Assembly: GCF_901709675.1 (NCBI RefSeq)
Contig: NC_051095.1
Coordinates: 5,827,956 to 5,891,955, forward strand
Length of the DNA: 64,000 nt
Direction: 5' to 3'
Source of the DNA: Syngnathus acus
Taxonomy: Eukaryota; Chordata; Actinopteri; Syngnathiformes; Syngnathidae
Shown: piece by piece, positions 36,501-48,840 of the stretch
Position numbering within the stretch: the first letter of the stretch is position 1
Layout of the letters: every line of letters starts with the position of its first letter
Made by a program: the position numbers and the translations under genes
The notes under the pieces: generated by a model
The model's input: the letters and a program-made list of their open reading frames with translations, nothing else
Told to the model about the DNA's origin: nothing
Database searches by the model: none

Positions 36501-39500
36501 AACACATTTCCAGCGTCCGCCTTGTGTGCACGGCACAAAGAAAGCGCCGTTTGCTGGACTTCTTCCTCTCTTTGTCCACTTGGTCTGGGAGTCGCATGCC
36601 ATTGTGCGCACACACACACACACAAATACATCTTTTGCCATCTAAAGTGAGTCTAAAAGAGGAGTATGAAATAATTGATTCCTATCAGAGGCTGAAAAAC
36701 AAAGACAAAGTCTATTTTTTGTTTTCTGACTCAGTCAAGTTCCCATTTCCTTTGAAGGAACAACATTTTCAACTTCACAAGTTAATAACACAAATAATAG
36801 AATACAACAAATGAATGAATCAACTGGAAAACACAGTTTGGGTGTGGAAATCAATTAGGTAAGTGGTTTTCAAACAAGGGTACCTGGACCCCTGGTGGTC
36901 TGCAAGCTAAAGATTGGTCATCTGCAAAAATTATTTTTGCAATCGTTCCTGGGCACAAATAAATCTGACTTAATAAATAAATAAATACATACATACATAC
37001 ATACATACATACATACATACATACATACATACGTACATACGTACATACATACATACATACATACATACATACATACACTTTCACTAGAAGTGGTAGTGTC
37101 GCTGAATTGGCGTTTTTGAAAAGATCTTTCCAAGATCCCATGTAAGGGGTCCCTGCACAAAACACGTCTGAAAACACATACTTATACACGAGACTATTTG
37201 GAGCCGTGTTTTTTTTTTTTTTTTTTTTGACAACGCAACATCCCAGTGATTCACCACTTCGGCTGTCCGGACTGTCCAAATATGAATCCTCCCGAGCAGA
37301 CGCTCTCGACGTTGTCGCTTGAGATGTCAACACACTTTGGATGGAACGATTACGCACAAGGTCCACTCGACTGCAGCCCCGGTGGGACAATTAAATGCAA
37401 AACAAATTAAATCCTCATTGCCTGGCCAACAGACAGACAAAGAACAGCTCACTTTTCTGATTGGTTATCACACTCAAGTGTTGACTTAGAGAGTTATAAA
37501 TAGAACAAGGGCCTTCCTGCGTGGGATTAAAACGCGATGATGTCAACCGTACGCTAGTGAGATTTGGCTACTGGCGGTGGCAACATACAAAATGAGGCAC
37601 GAGTCCAACAGAACAGTCCAGTGAAGCCCAGTTTATCGGATTAGTGTAGTATTTGTAAACCAGGGGTGTCAAACATACAGAGCGAGGGACAAAACTGGTC
37701 CGTGAGGACAGAACACAAACGACTTTTTCACAAAAATGAACTGTTGTTGCTAATTTTGTCCACTAGATGGTGCACTGATGACCACTAAAACGACATTCCG
37801 AAATGTGGCTGTTATACAAGATTCAAAGGAAAGATTTTTGTTAATTGTACACTGCAATTAGAGAACAAAAGGGAATATTTTCAGAATGCACTTTGCAGTA
37901 AATAAATGGACCTTTCTTGATATAAAAGCTAATCAGGCTACAACATTTGGGTGGAAGTAGCCCCTGAATTGAAATGAGTTTGACACCGCTGTTCTAAACC
38001 TTTACATGAGTGCTACTTCACACACAACACTTACAACCAGCATACAAAGAAAATCCACGGGCATGCATTTTCTCTGCTCTGTGGTAACAATGACTAGTAC
38101 AGTTTGGTTGGGGACCTTCCCTGCCTTTTCCTTTTGCCCTAAATTCCAAAGCATTAACATCCAGTAAAGCTCAGTGCTGCCCATCCGATTGTGGCGTAAA
38201 GCGGTACTGCATCCAAGATGTGCCACTCTAAGTTCTGTTGTTGCTCACCTGTTGTCACTCGTGTTCCAGGTTAGCGTGCAGGCGCAGGGGTGGGGCTGCA
38301 TGGCAGGTGGAGCAGGAGGCGGGGGCAGCGGGGGGGAGTCGGCCGGGAGAGGGAGACACGGCGGGGGAGGCGGAGGAGTAGGGGGCACTTCGATCGGAAG
38401 CCAGGAGGGAGGTCTGATGTGTGGGATGCTGCGCCTGCACAGACAAGCAGGTAGAAGAAAATGGTGACAAAACGTTCGGGATATTAAGCTTCAGGGGAAA
38501 TTACACAATAAACCTTACTAAATTGCATTATAACTAGTTCGATGCGTCGATGAGACCCTCGCTGCCACCTACTGTGGTGAATGTGTAATTACACTTTAAC
38601 CTAGCATATTCCCTGGGGTCACACATGCCGCCTTGGCATCGCACCGTGCCAATTCTGCTCGTCATGACAGTGAAATGTACTGTGACCTCCGTGCTTGGAA
38701 GGGGGAGGGGGGGCGGAAATTGACGGAATGCCGGATGTTGGCACCATGAGGAATAAGCAAGGAAAGCAAAGCAAAGCAAAGCCTTTCGGATTGTGTCGCG
38801 TAAAACAGAAACATTTCCGGTGACAAACATAGTCCTTCCTTGTACGTCTGTAAGAAAGCAGGAATTAAACAATTGCAAAATATCACTTCTTGAAAATTCA
38901 AGTAATAATTAAATGAAGAATTATTTTCTGGAAAGTTCCAGAAATTCTGCCGATGAATGCACGCTGGCTATGGTCTGTGCCTTCGCTGCATCCTGGCGAA
39001 ACTTTGCAAAAAAGACTTTTGCGGCAGTTCCACAAAGAAGCTGAGAGTGCATCCACGCTGGACGAGAGAATTGAAATGACGACGGAAATCAAAAGAGAAG
39101 CGTCACATTGAGAAAGGATCTGCCGGAATGTGCCATTTCATGGAGCAACAGCTGAACGATAACGCAAAGGTCGATCGCGAGGCGCCTAATCTGACTCACA
39201 GCCACACGTTACATTCGCCCGCCAATGCCAGACAAAAAGATAAGCGGCCAGACAAAGACGATAAGAAATGTTGCTGCTCACAACAGAACTGGATCACGTT
39301 GACGCGGAAACCCACCAGAATGACGGAACTATCCAAAGGCAAATGTCAAGTTCAACGCATTTGCTCTCCACGTCCAAACAATGAAGCCTCTGAGATCCCG
39401 GATTCTGGGCTCAAGCTCCTCCTTTCACTGGACCGGAGCACCCGGCCGTGACCACCAAGGGGGGCCTCGGAAAAAGGGGATCCCGGCGAGGAGTTCGCGG

Positions 39501-40479
39501 CGCCGGCGGCTCCGGACTAAGCGGGAAAGGCCGGACAAGTATTTTCACGTGCCCTCTCCATCCTTGTCCCTTCTTCCTCGCTCCTTCTTCTCACTCCAAA
39601 GTGTGACTTTTTCTCGCTCCCGCCCTGTCCCTCCCGTTCTCTCTCTCCCATCTGCCTCCTTCGTACGCAGGATGCGTGAGTCAGTCCCAGAGGAAGTTTG
39701 TGGAGGGCAGATAAAGTACGGCACCGCCGCTAAAATAATAGCAAAGGGTTCCGTGCTGTTATTGTTTGATGGGGAGGAAAATGCGGAGGTACTTCCTCCT
39801 CCTAAATGGCTTTGAGGAAAGGTGACAGACAAGGGGGCTTTTTTCCATTCCAAAAACAACATATGCTGAAAGAGGAGCTCTGAAGGAGAACAGTTGCACT
39901 CATTCGAATGAGACCGACCAAAGTAACGAGACGGGGACCGGATCGTTTTTTCGCAGTCATAAATAAAGGACTATTGTTATGTTGTTTGTCTACCTGTGCT
40001 GCTGTACTTTTTGTGTTCAAACATCTGTTGCTTAAAACATTATAAAGCTGCCACATAGATTACCTTTCTTAGCCTTTCTATGGCATTTTGCATAGCACGT
40101 TAGCATGAAGCTAAAAAGATTGATCTAAAGCAAAGTCATATGGTTATTTTATATGCTGTAGTTTGAGCGTCACTGACTATCTCGAAGCCTCTTTTTGAAA
40201 ATGTGTTCAGCATATTTTGAAATGAGTTGCGTTTAGTTTACGGCCAGCGTACCAAACTTGGTCCGTGTGTTGGACGGTTAGTTACAACTAACAACCTGAG
40301 GTCATTAGTGGCCTTAAACTATTTCCTGGGCAGACTCCATGAGGATGTGTGTTACGTACATACGCGTTGCTTGACAGATTCTTTACATTCCGCACGTTGC
40401 CTTCAAAGGGCTGATGCTCACCTCCTCCGCTTGCTGCCGTTGTGTTGCCGTCTGCCATTTGTTTGCTTTAAGGCTCTTA

Positions 40480-40550
<71 letters not shown>

Positions 40551-43430
40551 CCATGTCATCGGATACAGGCACATATTATGCCCAAAAGGAATGATGATTG
40601 GTCATTAAAAAAAACTACTAAGAAAATAATTTACATTACATGAGCCACAACTATGGCTTGTGAAGGCAACACAGAGGCGGCAATCTGATTGGATTAAAAA
40701 TAAATAAATACACAGACCAAGAAAAACGCAAGCAATTGTAAACTGTTTGGCGTCGATGAATGGGAACAAAATAGTGTGATACCTTGAGATACGAGTATAA
40801 CCTGTTCCATGGCAGTGCTCGTAACTCAAAACACTTGAACCTCAAATTAACTTTCCCAACTGAAATGAATGAAAATTCCACTAATCCGTTCTGACCTTGA
40901 AATATTTCTTGCTTCACGGGTTTTCATTGTTGCCTATGGCGTTTTCCGTTATATGTTAGCATTAAAGCAGCAGACTCAAGCAAAAATTCACTTTTAAGTT
41001 TACTTTGATAGTAAATTTGAACTGAGTGAGCGAGTGAGTGAGCGAGAGGTCTTGAGGAATCCCAAGAATGTGTATTGTTGGTTTGGGGAGGCAGTAGTGG
41101 GGGTCAGACTATTGTGTTGCAAGCTTCTTGGCAGCGCACTCAGTCCTGCACTGGTCCCCGGAGAGCCGGTGGCACTACAGCTAAACAACGGCATGTGTGC
41201 GTGTGTGCGCGCAGTCAAACTCCCAAACAATTATGCATGAATGTGAGCCAGCAAAAGTCTTTGTGGTGCAGTGAACCAGCATCTGCTAACAACAGATAAG
41301 CGGCAGTCAGCAAGTGCAAGGCAAACCAGCTGATGCTTTGCCACCAGCTGCGACTCTGCTTCGTTTCCAACTAGTTGTGATTTTTCTTCCATTTTAAAGT
41401 GCCGTTTGAAAATTAAAAATGGAACTCAGTTTGATCAGAGGCTAAAAGTGAATTCAAGAAAATAAATGAAAGTCGTACAGATGATAAAATGTATTTTTAA
41501 ATGTACGAGAGCTTGAAAGTATATATGAAAAAAATATTATTTCTAAATTGAGTCTACTCAAGTACAGTATTCGTACGACTTGCCATCTTACTCTGCTTCC
41601 CACAAACGTCCAAAGTTGAACAGGATACGACTTTGGGAAGAAGAGGAAATTGCGCACAAGTGGCGGAATGTCCATTTGCGGCAAAACAGGAAAGGCAGCG
41701 AGATGAACATTTCCAGGTGATGGCAACAAAACCGTCACGAGGATTTTTCTCATCCGAAAAATGAATTACGAACGAGCCAAAGGTTCAACTGACCACAATC
41801 ATGTGGGAGGAAGCCCACGTAGTGAAAGAACATGAACGAATGGCACGTTTTTTTTTTTTAAACTTTGCATTCTTGATCCTCACTGACTTGTTTAAGCACG
41901 TACAAAAAAAGCTTCCTTGCTGAAATCCAACCCAAAACGGACCAAAACATAAACCGCCGTCCACCCGAGCTTCTGGCCGGCACTTGGAATTCTCGTGGTT
42001 TCCCCATATTTAGCCTGCGAGCCTCCCGCTGGCTCGTTTTTCTGTCGGGAAACCAAGATGCTTGATGGGAACACGTTGCGACCAAATGTCCATCACAACA
42101 TTCAAGAATTTATCTGGTCAACAACGGCCCAGAAACGCACACAAAATCCCCAAACAACAACAACAAAGAAATATCAAAAAACATTTCCAAGCCTCTTGCA
42201 AAAGAGAAGCTTGGCTTTCCACGCTGACATCATCGGGTAAAAATCCAAAATGCTGTGTGAGGGTTTGCGCGCGTCTTCTGCAAACTCAACTGAATCTAAC
42301 AGCTTTGAAAAAGCAGGTTTGTTTTGCTTCTATATAACACATTGTCATTACGTATAATCAAATTATAATTCATTATTGAATAAGTAATAATAATGCTCAT
42401 TTTATTACACAAGTGGACACTCTTTGGTGCTTTCATTTGATCCACTACTTTTCAAATGTCACTAACAAATGAGGTTAAAAAAATAAATAAATACAAAAAA
42501 TAAATCATTTTTTCCCCTAACTTTATCATTTATAAAGTGAAATCTAGGCTTTTGTGACAAATCTGCCCCTAAAAGCGTACCGTATGAAAACCAAAGCAAA
42601 ATTTCCAAATCGAAATAATGCAAATCCAATCAATCTGTTCCAGACAGCCAAAAAACAAATGTTTTGGAGAATAGTTTAACATACAGAAAACCTTATCAAA
42701 AATGTAAATGACTATTACAATGGATGAATGAGCATTAAAGATCAGTTTTACTTTTTATTAACAAAAGGTTCATTCCGCAACCAGACAGCCAATGACTGAA
42801 GCTTCGCCGAGTAAGCCTGGCAATAATTTCATCAAAACAAATAGCGCAAAAGCAAATGTTTGGAAAAATGGGGAATATGAAAACGGAGCTTTTGTAACAC
42901 TCATTCATGGCTCCTTGGGGTTGGAGGGGGAGATTTTACCTCCTGACGGCGAGCTTGAGGATCCTGTAGGAGCCCTTGATGAGGATGAGCGCCTCCTGTC
43001 GGCTGCCGTAGAGGGCCGAGCCGTTGATGTTGATCAGCTCGTCGCCCACTCTCAGCTTCTCGCAGCGGGCCGCCTTGCCTCCCTCCTCAATCTGGACCAC
43101 ACACACACCGGAAAATGTTACCCTCACAAAAATTTGGAAGGTGACCGTCACCATGGCAACTTTCCCTTTCTTCATGGCGCATCTTCAGATGGCATGCACA
43201 AACTCACATTCCTCTACAATGCGTGCGCATGCAGACAGGGTGAGGTCACGTTCGCCATTTGAAAAAGTGAGACAGAGAATAAGAACTGCTCTGTGCACTT
43301 TCTATACACACACACACACACGCACACACGCACGCACGCACGCACGCACACACGCACACACACACACACACACCCTTCATTTTTATTTAAGTCCAAGTGG
43401 GAAATTCACCTTGTGTGTGTGTGCGCGCGT

Positions 43431-43477
<47 letters not shown>

Positions 43478-46400
43478 GCTAACTTCCCATGATTATACCC
43501 TGGAAAAATCCCACGTTGGCCACAACCTGTCAGTACTCAACAATCACCTGATATACACACACACGCACTCACACACACACACACTCATCTAACTGTATTT
43601 AACAAGAGGTTCTTTCATCACTAACAATCCCCACCAGTCTGATGAGTGTGCGTTTGTGTGCTCAGACAGATCGGATTAACACACTGAAATAACCATAAAG
43701 TGCAGATGTGTGTGTGTGTTTGTTTATGTATGTGTAAGGCGGTGGCTCCACGCAAAAAGGCTGCAAGTGAAACTTGACATTAGTGTGAGGTCAAGGCCGA
43801 GAAAATGATAGATTCTCGCTTGGACAAAGTCTGTCAACAGTGTGTGTGCGTGTGTGCGTCTTTCCACAAACGGAAAAAGGGGCAGAAGCTCATTTGTTTT
43901 TGAGGATTCAATGGTGCAGCAACACATGTAGACAGACAACAACTGTACTCACTATCATATATTTATCCTCTACAAAGAAAGAATTATCTTGGTGACGTAC
44001 TAATGAGCTGAGGAATTCAGACGTCTCAATTGACACTATGTCCGCCTGTCTGTCTGTCTTGTACTCCTCGCAGAAGGAGCAGTGCAACAGATATACAGTA
44101 GATGCTGCTGGATTCTTTTTCTTTCTTTTCTTTTTTTTGGGGGCGGGGGAACGCCTGGAACGGATTAATGCATCTTTATTCATCTTCAATGATAAAAGAC
44201 GCTTTGAGCAAGTCAAGTCACGAGTGTTTCACCAAGTGCCAACATCCACACCTCTATAAAGTGTTTGCTTTCAAAATACTACAAGTCGTCCTGCGGTGGC
44301 GCTCTAACGCCCATTAGCCATCCAGAAGAAGAACATCTGTTAGCGTTTGGCTCCTAACAAAGACGCCCTCAGACAATCCAGAAGACCTCAAAGTGGTGAA
44401 CAAGGAGAGGAACCGCGGCACGTCGGACAAATACGCTTTGGACCTCTGCCCTCCGCTCGCAGCCGTGTGAGCTTCTCCTCCCTTCCTCGTACAAGGCCTT
44501 CTTTATCAAAATGGGATGAAGGGAGGGGGCCCGCATGGAAAAAGGAAAAGCTCCCACGCTCACAGAGTAGGAACCGGCCGCAAGTTACGAGCCGTCGCCG
44601 TTGCTCGCTCCGTTTTTTGTTTTTTTTTTGGGCTTGATATTGCAGGCCAAAGTTGGACTTTTGAGCCAGCTTCAAATGTGCAGTCAAGTGAGCACCGGCA
44701 TACTCGTGGCTGTTTATTGATTCAAAATGAGAACACTTGCGAGCAAATGCTAAATGGCCAACCACATGATGTCATTTGCTAGGCCACACCCCTTTAAAGG
44801 CGCACATCAATACGCGAACAAAAACCACTATACACTATTATCGTTGTTGTTTTTTTTTTTAAATTTGTAGTTTACATTAAAAAATCCAAATGTGTGTTTC
44901 AAAGAGCGGAACACAAATCCCAACTTGATGTCATGGCTCTCGCGGTAAGGGGCGGAGTCAGCGAGGTTACGCGCACAATGAGAGTTTTGTCTCCATTTTC
45001 CACCTCCATCTCGACTCTGGCCAAGCTTAGCCACCAGTGCTGAGCTCCCGCCCTGGAATGTGCATCTAAAGTGGCAAGAAACTGTAAACATGACAACAAG
45101 AAAAATGGGAGGACAGGATGACAAAGCAGGCCTCTGGTGGAAAAGCCAAAGCAGAAGCGCAACCAAAAGGAAATGTTCCCGGCAAGAATGAATCATGTTA
45201 GAAAAGGGGCGACAGCAACATTTTGCAGCAACACACAGACCCAACTTTCTCGGAATTTTTTTTTTTGGTGCAAAATTCTACATAACCACAATACCAGCAG
45301 TGTTAATGGGAAATGAAATACCACTTGAACTAAAGTTGCACTTATTAGTTCGTTAATGTCCGGTCGATTGTTTTATTTAATTATTTTACATTATGACTTT
45401 TGTTTCCATTTATAATAACCCATCTGAGTGGTGCTATTTCTTTTGTGCGTATGTGACTGAGCAGTCACTAAAAAAATGAGCTTTACTTTCAAACTAAAAA
45501 CGTAAACAGAGATTTACACTGAGTATTTAACATTTAGTTCACTAGCTTAATGCTAATGCTAACTAGCATTCTCGATGCAGTACTTTAACGCTTAAAGCAA
45601 GAAATTGAACACAAGCAGCTAAGCAACATAAGTAGCCAATATAACACACACGTTTTTTGTCCTGCGCAAAGAACAACTGAATATTAGTGTCGCTTTGATG
45701 AGCTGAGACGAGTTGCGACACCTTAATAAACAGTATATGCATCCGGGTTCTACTGCCCCCAGGTGGCCAAAACGGCAAGAACAACATAATAGCCATTCAA
45801 GCGACGGAGTGAGACACAAATGGTTTGAATCGAATTTCAGTCAATTTAATTATATTATCACTGCATGCTTTTATAGAGTCCGATATCACAGATTAAAATA
45901 CGCGTTACAACATTTTTGTTATATTTAAAGTTAAAAAAAAAAAGAAAAGATTAAAGTCCAAGTTATATTGTGGTCATTTTGGAATAAATTGTTAACGTGT
46001 TGAAATGACACAAAAAAATCAAGGGCCTCAAATTGACTGGAACCTCCGCCCGCTGTGTCCAGACGCTGCCCGGGTGAAAGCGCTTAAGGCTCCAGATTGC
46101 AGATAGACACATTCCAGACACACCCAGAGACACACACACACACACACGCATGCATGCACGCACACACACACTTGAACATAGGCACACACTAAAGTCCAAA
46201 AATCATTAGACAAGATGCACATCACCTGAACAGAGACAAATAACCAACTCGTGTGGCACAATATTCATGAAACACACACACACACACACAAGGTGCATAT
46301 GCGTCACGAATATTTGCAGTCTCGCTTATTGTTTGTACACAATTGCTGTGACGTCACATGTGTTTTTGCTTAGTCAGGACAATAACACACACTGGACAAT

Positions 46401-48442
46401 TGCATTGCTATCTGATGGCACCACCCAGAAGACTGCCTGGAGTCTACTTTTACTGGAATAAAAAAACTAAAACACGCACGCACACGCACACCCTGGGGTC
46501 ACTGCATTGCCCGCCTTCCAGCATGTCCAAAAATTCTTTGGCACAATCTTGAGTTTTGTGTCAACATTGACAGCGGCAGAAGGAGAGATGAGGAGAGGAA
46601 TGTGCTCATTGGCGATGTCTCACTTGGATAGAAGTACATGCATACGTGTGTGTGTGTGTGTGTCTGATCAGGGATTGGGAATCTTGCCACACTTGCATCT
46701 TTTCCACATCACCACTGACAATAGTTGGGCAATTGAAAAATGTTTACGTTGTGCAAGCTAGTGACGTGCCCGGCGGCCGACGTGCCGTCACACAACTGAT
46801 GATGGGTGTGTGACGCACACGCACGGACGTCTGCACACACCCCGCAGCAGCAATTTGTTGTGCTTCTGTTGGAATGTTGACCAAATGGCTTCAATCCTTC
46901 TGCTGTCTTAAAAGCCTGGGGGACCCCACCTCCCCACAAGCTGCCCCTCAGACAAAGGGCACACACTCTCATAGGGCTGGGCATCAGCACACACACACGC
47001 ACGCACACACACCAAATTCTGCGTATCTGTTGGACTCTCACGCGGAACCAGAACAGCTCACACAAACACTCAGACCTTCTGAGCTTGACATCGCCACAGG
47101 ACACAAAAAAGCTACACAGTCCAGTTTGATTTTTATCTCTCCCACTCACATTTTCCCAGCGTGCGCGTCTGTGTGTGTGCGAGTTTCCAGATGAATGAGC
47201 TATGCTTTTCCACTGCCTGGCCGGGTCAATGGAGATGGAGGCTGTGCAAAATGTACACCATAGACAGTCATGTGACATAAAAGTACACAATCAGCCACAG
47301 CAATGACTCCTGGCAGTCAAAGTCATACATACACACTTGTTAATGAGGACACTGCAATAAGACGCTGCCAAAGTTCTGGAGTGTTCCTTGACTTTGCTTC
47401 AAAGCTGAGAAGCCTCAGCGGTAAACAAACACATTGTCGCTCAGCTTCAGACTTTACAAACACAACAGTGTCAACAGATTGGATCTCTGCATGGTTCAGA
47501 AAGATTCTCCAACATTGAAACAAAACAGGTGGCTACTTGAAGTACCAATCTGTCCCAAAATTTCAAACTGACTTCACTTTGAATAACAGAAATAATGCAA
47601 TAGATTAAGAGACGCAAGGTATTTCCCATCCGTTGCCCTTGAGAGAATGTTCTGATGTTGTCAGGAACATGTTGGGAAAGTCAAGGTAATGCTGGCTAGC
47701 CGTTGATTTGAAGAAATGACAAAATATGAAAAGTAAGCATTACGTTAATTGATAAAAGAGGCATGTGATTTTGTATTGAACATTTTTTTCGTGGTACTGT
47801 CCCAAAAACCGCTATTGTACACATTTGCCAGTAAAAATTACAAGTGCAATAATTTATCAACAACTAATCAATAATCAAATTGACAACTATTTTGAGAACG
47901 GCTTATTTACAGAGCTTGTTTTACTTCAAAGGGTGAAAATCCTCAGAATTTCAGCCTCTCAACAGTAAAGATTCTCGCAAGATTGATTATCATAGTGTTT
48001 TCTAAATAAAACTTTTGCAAACACACCTTTTACTTTGAAAAACAACATTTTTGACGATTTTCTGACAGGCGTTACAGACCAAATTGGTAAATCAGCGTCA
48101 TTTTACGTTAGTCCATTGTCAATTTGAAATGACATCCTGTTTTTCAACAAATCAGAGTAAGTGCATTATAATAATGAAACAAACGCATCTACATTGAGTA
48201 CTCGTAGTACGTACTCCACAGTGCACAAGGGAGTTGGGATGGAATCAAGCGAGCCACGTTGGGCAACAATGCAAAGGCCAGGCGAACATGCAGCGACTTT
48301 GCGAGAACGCCTGACTCACTTTGGTGATGACGAGCGGCTCTCCGTGCTCGGTGCCCCCCTTGAGCGTGAAGCCCCACGGCGCGCCGCCGCTCAGCTGCAC
48401 CTGAATGCGGTGGAAGGAGACGAGCTGCTCCACCGTCTCCAT
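30529..48442 (-). CDS. shroom4: Shroom family member 4
   Basis: Shroom proteins bind F-actin and recruit Rho kinase through the ASD2 domain to drive actomyosin contraction; SHROOM4 organises the cytoskeleton and is linked to intellectual disability in humans. Ten exons recognised: 48320-48442 (ATG), 42940-43091, 38249-38434, 33891-36216, 32213-32902, 31544-32143, 31343-31469, 30982-31254, 30748-30890 and 30529-30685 (TGA), about 1,590 residues (human 1,493). PDZ at about residues 10-92 ([33 protein letters not shown], then VRRRS). The 2.3-kb exon carries [33 protein letters not shown] and [13 protein letters not shown], all recognisable in human SHROOM4. The next exon has [12 protein letters not shown] and the one after a short poly-Gln. 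ASD2 is the last 230 residues ([34 protein letters not shown]-like [18 protein letters not shown]). No ASD1 recognised. Unresolved: exon 33891-36216 ends in phase 0 but the next acceptor needs two bases, so a small exon may be missed. Head-to-head with bmp15. Confidence 0.94.
36985..37077. repeat. (ATAC)n microsatellite
   Basis: About 23 tetranucleotide units with two ACGT interruptions, preceded by an AAAT tract. Confidence 0.95.
37661..37991. mobile_element. hAT MITE with target-site duplication
   Basis: Starts CAGGGGTGTCAAAC and ends GTTTGACACCGCTG. It is flanked by the 8-base pair TTGTAAAC (37653-37660) and TTCTAAAC (37992-37999), 7 of 8 identical, the duplication length of hAT elements. 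No coding capacity, 331 bases. Confidence 0.85.
40482..40549. repeat. (GT)n microsatellite
   Basis: Perfect GT tract of 68 bases. Confidence 0.97.
40777..40990. mobile_element. MITE fragment related to 8327-8879
   Basis: Begins with ATACCTTGAGATACGAG and continues with GTTCCATGGCAGTGCTCGTAA-like and AACTGAAATGAATG phrases seen in the same fish MITE family. The right end is not identified. Confidence 0.45.
43092..48319 (-). other. shroom4 intron 1
   Basis: Non-coding, separating the two exons that encode the PDZ domain. It holds opposed CA/CG and GT/GC tracts at 43305-43475, smaller CA tracts near 43555, 46131, 46272 and 46989, and an A/T-rich right part. No coding match. Confidence 0.8.
43305..43475. 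repeat. Opposed CA/CG and GT/GC tracts
   Basis: A (CA)n tract with CACG interruptions (43305-43374) is followed 37 bases later by a (GT)n tract with GCGCGCGTGCACGTG interruptions (43412-43475). The two are complementary in composition and alternate purine and pyrimidine. Confidence 0.9.
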
Positions 48443-48840
48443 AATGCCGGTTGTCGTCGTCGCCGCCGCCGCCGCTTCCCCATCGGCGCCGTGGCCACAA
48501 TGGATGCACTAGCCGCCGAGTCGAGCAAAGGACGCGAGCAGGGCTGCTCAAGAGAGTGGGAGGGACTTGGGCAAAGTTTGGAGAGCCACTTCGTAGCCCC
48601 GCCTACTGGCTCGACCCCCAGGGTATGATTGACGGCAAGTTCCGCCAATGGGAACGCAAAGGTTGCCATGCCGCTCAAAACTCCTACTTGTGGAGTAGTA
48701 TGCGCTCTTAAGTCTACGCTAATAAGAAAATTCAGCGAGGCATTAAACGTTAACTAGTAGAAATGTAGAATGTCGGAAGTAGCACTGGTCGAAGTCAGTT
48801 GTCAACTAGTGCGCAGTATTGCCTCACTAGCGTTCCCTCT
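48443..48840. other. 5' flank of shroom4
   Basis: The 5' UTR and proximal promoter of shroom4 are expected here. GCCGCCGCC-type and CpG-containing sequence lies just upstream of the ATG (48455-48545). No TATA box assigned. Confidence 0.5.

Larger units (their letters stand above)
36217..38248 (-). other. shroom4 intron 3
   Basis: Non-coding. Begins with a T/A run beside the acceptor (36230-36250) and contains an (ATAC)n microsatellite (36985-37077), a T run at about 37209-37228 and an hAT MITE (37661-37991). Confidence 0.85.
38435..42939 (-). other. shroom4 intron 2
   Basis: Non-coding. Contains a CpG-richer segment at about 39440-39540, a (GT)n tract at 40482-40549, and a MITE fragment at about 40777-40990. 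No coding match was recognised in the short open frames. Confidence 0.8.

Noticed and set aside
43024-43592. Open frames rich in His-Thr or Cys-Val
   Set aside because: Products of CA/GT microsatellites; no conserved segment.
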